Positions 55,064 to 64,000 of a DNA stretch of 64,000 nucleotides are shown piece after piece (position 1 is the first letter of the stretch; each line of letters starts with the position of its first letter). The stretch comes from Doryteuthis pealeii. Taxonomy: Eukaryota > Mollusca > Cephalopoda > Myopsida > Loliginidae. Both the position numbers and the translations under genes were made by a program. The notes below the pieces were generated by a model. It made no database searches, had not been told where the DNA came from, and worked only from the letters and a program-made list of their open reading frames with translations. The stretch is taken from assembly GCA_023376005.1 (NCBI GenBank), contig CM042162.1, positions 91,340,137 through 91,404,136 on the forward strand, given 5' to 3'.

Positions 55064-55163
55064 NNNNNNNNNNNNNNNNNNNNNNNNNNNNNNNNNNNNN
55101 NNNNNNNNNNNNNNNNNNNNNNNNNNNNNNNNNNNNNNNNNNNNNNNNNNNNNNNNNNNNNNN
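55064..55163. other. Assembly gap, 100 N
   Basis: Exactly 100 N bases, the usual placeholder for a gap of unknown size. The repeats on the two sides do not belong to one element. Confidence 0.98.
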
Positions 55164-56780
55164 AGATCCATTTGACCCTGGAGTGGTAGTTTTCTAGAGC
55201 GTGACCATCCTATCGCGGTTAAATAGAAAGAAAATGAGTTCATTGAAAAATGTGTATTATTGATTTGTCAAGACCCTTCACTAGGAACTTGTTGGTTGGT
55301 TGGCTGGTTAGTTGGTTTGGTTGGTTGAATGGTTGGTTGATTTTTATGGCATGTCAATCTTGTTGGGTTTTATTTTCATGCGAAAACATTTTGTTTGTCA
55401 TTCTTCATGGTTCTTTGAATATTTGTAAACTCAACTTTTTTTTACAAACACATTTTTTTCAAACACATATTTTTTATTCAATCCATAGATGGGACCTGAT
55501 AACTCCGCGGTTAAGGGATATATCTGAAGTTGGTAGTATTGGTATAATTATCGCAGTATGTAGTTGGTACAGTCGAATAGTATTCGTTCTTTGAGGGCAG
55601 TCGTGGGGGGTAGTCTGGTGCAGTAGCTTTAGCTTTTGGTGAGCAGGCTTAGCGCTACTCAGGTATCAGGTAAGGTTGGGTGCCTGTACAGCAAATGTCG
55701 ACTAGGTTTATACATGACACTGTCCAATCAGATTATAGTGAAGGGGGTAACAACCAGGTATCTTACATATTGCATTACATCAGGAGCCTGAAAAGGTAGA
55801 TAGCTCACACTCCTGGTCAGAGTGGACTGGGAGTAATGGGGCAATGGAAGGGGTACTGCCACAACTCCCCCTAGTAAGCTCCAATTGGAAAATTAACCAT
55901 TCGATGTAGTTTTTAGCATCATACCGCAGGCAATTAAAGACTCTTAAACCACTGCTTCTTAGCATTGTAATGGATAGAAAAGGGTTGAGGCTTACCAATA
56001 AGGGCATGGCACAAGGGATGGGACCTCTCATAATAGGGGTCCTAGGGCTTTCCAAGACGCAGCATTGATTGGAGAGTGCTCTCCGGATGACTTATCTAAA
56101 CTAAGTAAGGACCTAAAGGTTGACTGCCTCAAGCTCAGTGTCCCGGTATAGCTATATTTTGATTATCTTACTTCTACTTCCCATCTCACTCACTACGCGA
56201 GTTATATGATACATATTAGCTCTTCTAGCGTCCTCTTCTACATTCTTCTAGCGTCTGGACTTCGGTCTTGAGTGGTCGGTCGCAATTAACTCATTTTTTT
56301 CTAGATCACTCCTTGTTTACCAGACATTCACGCAACGCACACAACACACACGTGTTATTTTCTTAAGCTTTTATTTACTTTCAACTAAGCATTTCTGTAA
56401 CTAACATAGCGCGCCGTATGGCAGGTGCGTTCCAGTTAAGGCAGTACAGCCTTTCTTCTTGCCTAACGTCTAAAGCTCTGAAACACGGACAGGTCGCACA
56501 TGACTATCAAACGTTATTTCGCGGGCTGTTCTGTGGCTATTCCATGGAAAGTCCGCCGCATGATATGAAGAGGGCCATCCTTTTAGGAACATACAGGGGA
56601 TTGACAATAATCTTATGCATACCGCTGATTGATGTAACACACAGGTTCCCCTTCTTAACGTACATCACAGCTCACCACCAACGGCAACAGGTGGCACGAT
56701 TGCGGGAGATTTTACTATACCACCCTCTGCTGAGGTGGCAGTTGGTGTATTCAATAAGGATGACGGGGCGGGATTTCATG
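55164..56780. repeat. Degraded repeat A copies
   Basis: Fragments: 55164-55240 (complement of the 5' part), 55310-55500 (ttttatggcatgtcaatcttg...cccatagatgggacc), 55790-56150 (gagtggactgggagtaatgg...tagaaaagggttgagg) and 56640-56780 (caggtggcac...gcagttggtgtattc). Spacing and indels are irregular, so the sequence is either old or poorly resolved. Confidence 0.6.
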
Positions 56781-56799
56781 AGGAAAGAAAGGCTCATTG

Positions 56800-58700
56800 A
56801 AGGAGAATAAAAAGAAAGACTCATCTCATACTCAGCATACTAGAGAGAACCTACCCTGTGCTTTAAAGATGTCTGTAAGGGGGACATGAAGACAATGCCA
56901 GCGTAACACACCAACACATACAGTGAGGGATTTGTTTCAAAAGACGGCCGTGCGACTTACATAATCTTATGTGGTTGCATCAAGATTATTGTCATCTCAC
57001 TGTACCTTTCTAAAGGCGACTAGCGCACATCTTTAACATATATCAGGGCGGGACTTTTCATGGGAATAGTACAGAAAGCCCGCAAAATATGCTAGAAGTC
57101 ACGTGGGACCTGGTCTTGGGTGGGCAGAGAAGGTGTCCTGCTTAAACTGGAACTACCACGCTGTCATAGATATGACATTAGTCCAGAATGTTAGTTACAT
57201 GGAATGTTTAGTTAAGGAAATAAGTTTAAGAAAATTAAACGCGTCTTCTGATTAATCAGCACCCGACTGTCTGGTAACAAACTGATGAAAGAAGAGGAAA
57301 AAAGTGCGACCGCACACCAAGACGCAGTCCCAAGAAGAAGAATGTAAGAATAGAAACAGAATGAAGAGCAACGAGAATCAGAAGAAGTAAGAAAGAAGTA
57401 AGAGAAAAAGGTTATAACACACGACCTCAGAGATGGAGAAGAGAAGAGAGATGCAGAGAGGAGAAAGCAGTTGTCGCAGAAAGAAGACAAGGAGGCAAGA
57501 GACAACACAACTCAGCAAGCCATCAGTGTTTGTTGCAGTCATGCACCGCAGAGATCTGCCATTTTCGAAAATTGGTCCCTGTCAGCCCTTCACACGGCAC
57601 GTTGCGAGAATAAAAATAATTTTTTTTTAAGTGGCACACGACGCCCATATCCACGTATGTCATTTAGCAGACAGAACGGATGACCACAGCACAATTTACA
57701 TGAGAGAAGAAAAATTCAATTTGTTTATGCCTTCGAGTATATGGATGCTTGTTTTTAATTATCTCCTTGCCCAAAGAAATGACGTCTTATCCAATGTCAA
57801 TAAAGGACATATCTGCACTTTTTTATACAAGGGATTTTAAACAGTTTTACAATACACGCATATATGGCAGCGAGGAGAGGAGAGAGAAATATACTAGTGA
57901 GTATAGTTATCTCATAAACAGGAGGTTTATTGGATATATAGTTTTTCATACCCCTGCTGCTAGGAGGGTTAGACCGCCATTAGTTGTATGGACACGCCGA
58001 AAACCAAACTTTACACTCTATTCATGAGAGACTCACCCGCAGGCGTCACACAGCATCGGTCACTAACGAGCATTGTCCCCTAAGATCTTCACTCATTCAC
58101 TTTGCCCAAAAGACAGGGGCTTAACTTATCTATTCGGAAATCACCGTTGACGTCCGCTGGACAGCAGGCATGTTTTTCACCCAGGCACCGCTTTCAATTC
58201 AGGCACAAAAGCACCTACAGAAGGCTGAAAGACTAAATGTCCTACTTGAAAAGGGCCATTCCACCGGGTCATTTAAATAACTGTTTACCCCTTGAACTGG
58301 GGTCGGTCCACCCCGGGCAAGAACGCTATTAAAGATATGAGCATCTCCCCATCATTATCACAGAACGCCGCACGCTTACACGCACAGGAGAAAAGAAACG
58401 TCCAAAGAAGCGTACTAATCAATCTCTCCACTACCAACGACAGAATACGCCCTGTTATTCACCTACTTCCAAGAACATTACTTTAACTCAGAATAGTCTG
58501 GTAAAAGGCAATCCTAAATGAAAATCTTCGACGTTCCTTGTATATTTGTCAATAAATGCTATTAAATTTCCATTGTGTGTTTGTCTTACTTTGTCCAACA
58601 ATTTGCCTACACTACGGGATGATATAAGAGCTTCCTTCGATCCGGTAAATGACTCTTAGATTTATTTTTTTTAAAAACTGCAGTTTAGTATCAACTACTA
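56800..58700. other. No gene recognised
   Basis: Less AT-rich than the rest, with short open frames on both strands (the longest under 100 codons), none with recognisable domains. I see no splice-supported exon and no dispersed repeat from elsewhere in the window. Confidence 0.5.
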
Positions 58701-58723
58701 TCACTGTACTGTCCAGTGATGCT

Positions 58724-58795
58724 GATAGTTTTTTTGGATTTAGTGTGTCCTGGGATGCACATATTTTGCTTTGAGTGAGTCCTGGGAACAACAAA
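58724..58795 (-). mobile_element. Short-TIR MITE, end fragment
   Basis: gatgctgatagtttttttgg, then tagtgtgtcctgggatgcacatattttgctttgag is the complement of the GATGCTGAT family end. Confidence 0.65.
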
Positions 58796-58969
58796 ACGCT
58801 TATGAAGAGATCTAAGGGAAGCGCATAACATACTTAGTCTGTAATTCTACAAGCTGGATTACAGTACTGAGTGAAATTTATAAATATGCACAAATCACTA
58901 TAAATTTACTCCATTATATTACAACCTATTACTGCACACCTATCTTAGTCATCGGACTAGCATTCGAAA

Positions 58970-59575
58970 TGCACCGACTGCAGCACTCTGCAAAAGGGTA
59001 AGGAGCTCCCCAAATGGGGCCGACGCTTTTGGCCCTGAGTGGTGACCTGTGATGCTTCAGGATCGGAATCTTGGTGTGAGCAGTCCATGACTTGCAACAC
59101 TCCACTTAAACCTCCCTTAGACTTTCTTTAGGCTAGACGGCGTCGGAGAGGCCCCCCTCCCGATCATCGGGCTGGTCTCATCAAGCTACAGCACTCATAC
59201 TCGCACTCTGCCCCTACCCTGATTGCCTTAATGGAAAGGCCCCAACGCGCTTTTTATCATATGGGTGCTAGAAAGGTCGCGTGGCCTGAGGGTCTACATG
59301 TCTGGGAATGACGTTCAACTGCTATCTGATGGTGAGGTTCAAGTTCTGGAGGGTTTGGAGGAAGTGTGAGCAACGCGCCCCCTTTACATCACCAATTGCT
59401 ACACCTGAGCATCACACTCATCGCACCCAGAGAGGTAGTCACATGTTAGGGTCTTAATCTATGGATTAAATAGAACAAATATATTTATAAAAAAAATTGG
59501 TATCCATTAAGAATTAATTTATTTCAAAAACTTTATCGGCATTAAATGGGCGCCACCGGAGGTTGATTATGCATA
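58970..59575 (-). repeat. Dispersed repeat A, noisy full-length copy
   Basis: All family A landmarks occur in complement (ggccgacgctttt..., tgatgcttcaggatcgg, ctttttatcatatgggtgctag, atggtgaggttcaagttctgg, taatctatggattaaatag), with many small indels. Confidence 0.8.
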
Positions 59576-59940
59576 AAACAACAAACCTACTATCCATCCT
59601 AGACAGGTGTTTGAGCGTCCTCCCTTGAATGCACATGCTGACTGGTCGCTCAAGCCCCTAGCACATGAATGATTGATGTGTGTCCTGACCCCATATTGCT
59701 TTGCTATGGCAACCCCAATAACCTTTTTAATCAGTATATGTGCTAGACCAGGCCGCTTCGAGGCTGACAGGCGTCATCATTCGCTCCCTCGGGTATGAAT
59801 GTAAACTGCCATTAATAGTAAATGAAGTTCAATTCTGGAGCTCTGGATATGGAATTACTCCTTCGTATGATCACACCATTGGCTCGCACGGTCACCTTGA
59901 CCTGCAGTTGGTAGTACCTGTTGGGAGTTCCTCTTATGTG
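59576..59940 (-). repeat. Second repeat A-related copy
   Basis: Next to the previous copy in the same orientation: ggcaaccccaataacctttttaatcagtatatgtgctag...gttcaattctggagctctgg...gtagtacctgttggg. More diverged. Confidence 0.55.
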
Positions 59941-60429
59941 GTTATAATAAGTACAAATAAATGTGGTCTAAGATAAATGTGTGTTTTGAAGATAATAGAA
60001 TAGATTAGAGAAATTAGAGATACCCAGTTGAAGAAATGAAGTAAAGAACAGAAGATTGTCGTTCGACCATAGGTAAATAGACCAACAGGTTGACATGTCA
60101 TAAAATCCACCAACCAACCAACCAACGCATTAATACCAAGGAAGTATTACTTGGGCTCAAATGAACTTTTAAGTAGTTTCTTCTAAAAGGTTCTAGCCAG
60201 AAGACACAATTTGGCAGTCTCATTTATATTTAGTGAATAAATGGGTGGGGTGGGGGGTGATTCTTTTGGAAAGCGCTGGCTATTCATCAGAGTGTAGGTG
60301 AAATTGCAACCCTCATGATCGCACTCTTTTAATTCTAGTGTTGGATAAAAATGATGGACTTCAGATCATGAACTACTCCGACAGAATACGAACTAGCATT
60401 CGTTACAGTAGCTGCCTCTAGAACTATTT

Positions 60430-60560
60430 TTTGGGGGATAAATAGTGATGGATTCATAACCTTTACCAGGGTATTAGCACAAACAGCTTTGTCCAGGATT
60501 TTGAACTCAGATGGACGAGTCTATTTCCTCAGACTTCTTAACCCTTTAGGATCACATGCC
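60430..60560 (-). mobile_element. SINE V, partial copy
   Basis: Complement of the V body and B box (gggtattagcac, tccaggattttgaactcagatgg). Confidence 0.55.
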
Positions 60561-60881
60561 TCTTTTTTTATTACGTGGTGTGTGTGTGGTGTGGTGCGTA
60601 CGTGTGGTGTGTGTAACGTAGCGCATTTTTCCTCTAAAATCAGAATCAGGAGATTCCTTCCTAAAGTAATGCTGGGTCAATAAATTTAATAATCTCTATA
60701 TAACAATTAACTAATTTTTTTTATTTCCTTTTGAAATATGAATTTGACTTTCTCATTGTCACAGTCAAACTGAAAAACGACAGGTGTCACCAAATAATCA
60801 AGTTAAGGGCAATGATGAGCCCTGTCAGGTACTTGGCATGGGTGACCAGCTTAACAGACAAGCAGTTAATATAAACAATCT

Positions 60882-60998
60882 GGGACCAAGTCAACCAATA
60901 GGCACCCAGCCGAGATCAGTTTTGTGAAAAAAGGAACTGAATTTTTTGTTTTCACCGGTTGTTAGTAAACAAAATCAACAGCCAATAAAAATAGTGTA
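60882..60998 (+). mobile_element. Foldback element, one arm only
   Basis: aagtcaaccaataggcacccagccgagatcag...ttcaccggttgttagtaaac matches one arm of 39607-40065. Confidence 0.75.
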
Positions 60999-60999
60999 A

Positions 61000-61640
61000 T
61001 ACCATTTCTGAACAGGGACATGTCCTTTTGATTGAATAACCTAAAAAAATTACTTTTGTAAAAACAATCTTTATTTAAATAAACATATCTGCATTTCTCT
61101 CTGATTAAATAAAACATTTTAATATGTAGACTGCCGGAACAGCTGAATCTTTCAAAGTCTCCATGCTTCCTGTTAGTCCAACCAACAACTATACTGAATG
61201 CGCCTCTGCGCACAACATATGCACAGCAACCCGGGGCAACATACATACATATTACTACTGTAAACTGTTCATATTCCTGACACTAATACATTAATTTGTG
61301 TACCGTTGACATTTAAGACTTTGATGAGTTGTGGTACAATCTGAGCCACTGTACACAATAAATGTCCATTCAGATTATTATTATAAAAACATGTCTTTTG
61401 TTTAAAGTTTTATAATTAAAGCAAAAATAAAAACAAAAATAACCAATTGATTAGTTTTAACACATCAACAAAGTAATTTATTTAAAAAAAGATTTTGCTA
61501 GGGTTAAAAAAAATACAATGATAGTGAATGATGAAGTAGAGTGCTCTCTACGCTTGAACAGAGGTCTTTATAAAAATTTTGGTTGCTGAAAAAGAGGAAA
61601 AAGTTGGCAAAAAAATCTGGGTTTGGGTATATTAATTGGG
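61000..61640. other. No gene recognised
   Basis: AT-rich sequence. One short minus-strand open frame (60962-61246) has no recognisable domain and overlaps the foldback arm. Confidence 0.5.
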
Positions 61641-61870
61641 TTTTACGCATTGTCAAACTTGGTGGGTTTATTTTATATTGAAGTACATTTTTGTTTTATA
61701 TTTATTCTTTATGGCTACTCAACTTTTTTGTAAACTGCATTTTTTTAAAACATATTTTTTAAAACATTTTTTTCTATTTAACCCATAGAATGAGGCCGCT
61801 AATAGGTATTGACACTTCGGGTCAGAGTGAACCCTGGAATTATGGAATGAGAGGGTACTGCGCACATTAA
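61640..61870 (+). repeat. Repeat A-related fragment
   Basis: ttttacgcattgtcaaacttggtgggtttattttat...cccatagaatgaggccgctaa...gggtcagagtgaaccc. Confidence 0.65.
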
Positions 61871-62004
61871 ACTTTTTATATTTAAGTTGGATAAAGAGTC
61901 GATCAATAAATACTAAAACAGGAAATGCACTACCAACTTTTCACTTATAAAAGCATCTTACATAAAACGAAATTCTTGCATCTCCTTAGAAATCTGGGTA
62001 ATTA

Positions 62005-62429
62005 ATGAACTTTTGTTTAATAAATTAGGGTGTCGCCAGAAAAAACAGAAACGCCACAAAATTTTTGTAATAAAACTGTTAATTTTGCCCATTAAACAAA
62101 TAATTAGGGTTTTACGGGTTAGGGTTTGGGTTAGGGGTTAGGGTTTAAGGGTTAGGGTCGGAGTTTTACGGGTTAGGGTTAGTTAATGGAAAAATAATAA
62201 ATAATTTGGTCTGTTTTTTCTGGTCACCCTGTATGGCTGACCCAGAAAACCAGAACCCAAATTATTTATTTTATTTTCCCCTTAAACTAAACCGATAAAC
62301 CCTTCACCTCCTAACGCTTAAAACCTAAACGCCTAATTTATTTGTTAATGGGAATGTAACAGTTTTATACAAAAATTTGTGGGTTCTGTTTTTTGCTGGA
62401 CACCCTTAATTTTACTAAACAAAGTTCAT
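62005..62429. mobile_element. Double foldback E within private tips
   Basis: Two E cores (about 62030-62232 and 62233-62406) lie between atgaacttttgtttaataaatt and its complement tttactaaacaaagttcat. Between them runs a long gggttaggg-like stretch (62108-62185), the strongest telomere-like tract in the window. Confidence 0.75.
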
Positions 62430-63540
62430 GATATTACCGAATCTGCTCGAACACATTAACAAAAATAAAATAGTTTGATGCTGAAATCCATGCCACAGAA
62501 CCGAAATTTGAAGATACTGCAGCCCTAATAAAGTTCCATGAAATATTTATGGACTTTTAACAAGACTGGAAGTTCCTTAAACTTTGTCCCTAGGCTCAAA
62601 ACTTCAATTATAGTTGTTTGTTCACTGGAAGATTCCGTGGAAAAATATCTTAGATGTGCAAGGGAAGCAACTAACATGAAGAATACGTTGTTGCCTACTA
62701 TCTGACCTCGCTAATGATTCTACTGAAATTTTTTTATATTGTTTGACAGCATCTTTATCAATAGGTCCCAAGTTGGAAACTTCCTTTTAGAGTTTTTGGT
62801 TTTCTCTCTCTTGATGGTTTTAAATATTCTCTGCTTTCAAATGGAAACATGAAATTTTCCCAAAACTTTTGAAACAAAATATATCACCTTCTGTCCCATG
62901 TAATATTCGCCTTAACAAAGGCAAATGTGGGTTAGACTGCTTTGCCAATATACTGATAATTCGCTTTGGAATCAATTTTGGAGAAACGTTTGATTAATAC
63001 TCAAAAGTTTTCCAGTGGGAATAGGTATTTTCAATGGAAATAACTTAACCTGGATAACTTGTCATGAAAGTTTGTGGGGGGGGTTGCTATATTTATCCAA
63101 AGATAAATTTTGGAATTCGTTACTATGTTGATGTAAACTGAAATCATCATTTTTGATGCTAGACATTTTTATCTGAAATTAATAAAAAATAAATAAATAC
63201 ACCTAAATCAAAACTTTTTTAGGCTATCTACCAATTTCATATAAAATGACTGGGCAATTAGGTATTACTGGGTTTGAGTTAGGGCTAACTGGGTCTTAAT
63301 TTTAGCTTGGAAGTATAGGTCTGACACGAAAAGAAGAAAACAAAAGAGAATATAAATCACATACTTACAGTGAAATTTAAAAGTCTCAAAATTATTTTAA
63401 ACAATCCAAAAAGGAAAAAATGTTTTTGTTTTTTTGTTTTGTTTTTGTTTTTCATTGTGGCGAGCCGGAAGTTATACTTCAACAAGAAAGAGATCGAATG
63501 ACAAAAATGAATTGTTTTGCACATGGCATTGCCGGCATTC
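62430..63540. other. No gene recognised
   Basis: AT-rich with no long open frame and no match to the window's repeat families. Confidence 0.5.
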
Positions 63541-63591
63541 GGAATTGCGCATGGTTAGAAAAAAGAGATAAAAAAATAAAATTTTTGTAAA

Positions 63592-63798
63592 ATTCAACCA
63601 ATCAGAGGCGTTAGCCGGCTTAAAAAGAAAAATTAATCAAATAAGAGCTTTGCCGAAGCCTACCAGAAAATTCTATTTAAACCCAAACTTTTTTCATTTT
63701 CAAGGCAGAAAGATTTTTGGCCTGCTTAAGAGAATCGCTTGTCCACATGTTTTTAAGAACTTTTAATGTGGCAGAGAGGTAAGAACTATCCTATCGCT
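63592..63798 (+). promoter_or_regulatory. Possible promoter and first-exon segment
   Basis: A CCAAT box (caaccaatcagagg, about 63596-63609) lies about 65-70 bp before a TATA-like ttctatttaaaccc (about 63671-63684). Downstream, gcagagaggtaagaac (about 63770-63785) fits a splice donor. This could be a host promoter, an LTR or chance. No coding exon follows before the window ends. Confidence 0.3.
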
Positions 63799-64000
63799 AT
63801 CTATGCCTCTCTCTCTTTAAATAATTATCTGCTTAAGAGAAAACTTAATTCAGTTCAACTATTGCCTGACTGATGATTTATTTGTGACTTAAAAACTTTA
63901 CATTTTCTTTTCTCACTTTGTGAATTGTGAAATATCAAGCTACATTTTAACATTGAACTTTAAAAAGAACTTTTGGCTGAAACGTCGCCCAGTATTCATG

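Noticed and set aside
54998..55243. Open frames through the N gap
   Set aside because: They exist only because N codons are not stops.
56418..56810. 130-residue open frame
   Set aside because: Its second half is a translated piece of dispersed repeat A and the rest has no recognisable domain.
62100..62185. Telomere or chromosome end from gggttaggg-like sequence
   Set aside because: Short, impure and inside a foldback element, with ordinary sequence on both sides.

Overview
The window is AT-rich intergenic and intronic DNA from an animal genome, dominated by transposable elements. The only host gene supported is a beta-class carbonic anhydrase. Two coding exons lie on the minus strand at the left edge (33-266 and 2600-2821), separated by a 2.3 kb intron. 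Vertebrates lack beta-carbonic anhydrases, so the source is an invertebrate. The mix of tRNA-derived SINEs, RTE-type retrotransposon ends, Helitrons, hAT elements and many long foldback elements is typical of a lophotrochozoan, perhaps a mollusc. The taxon is inference only.

Layout. 0-3 kb: the carbonic anhydrase exons, with a solo LTR nested in a MITE inside the intron. 3-8 kb: nested foldback elements, an RTE-like 3' end and tRNA-derived SINEs. 8.0-22.6 kb: one segment of about 4.5 kb present three times as forward, inverted, forward. Each copy carries a 39-bp minisatellite of about 19, 22 and 40 units. The inverted and third copies are full of single-base indels. 22.6-32 kb: SINE, hAT, Helitron and foldback copies, including a Helitron whose empty site can be read from sister repeats. 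33.1-34.2 kb: a 1.07 kb tract with no T on the + strand. 34-55 kb: foldback families, a 500-600 bp dispersed repeat, Helitrons and microsatellites. 55,064-55,163: a 100-N gap. 55.2-62 kb: noisier sequence with degraded copies of the same repeats. 63.5-64 kb: a possible promoter-like segment.

The elements interact mainly by nesting. LTR-in-MITE, hAT-in-SINE, MITE-in-dispersed repeat, Helitron-in-foldback and hAT-like-in-Helitron can each be dated relative to one another, and several show target-site duplications. The strongest unexplained patterns are: (1) the forward-inverted-forward triplication, either a real inverted triplication or a long-read palindrome artefact; (2) birth of the 39-bp minisatellite inside a dispersed element whose unexpanded version lies at 30.75-31.02 kb; and (3) foldback elements that share cores but carry copy-specific tips matching between the two arms of the same copy. 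No complete protein-coding gene and no functional tRNA or rRNA gene was recognised. Most open frames in the window fall in repeats.
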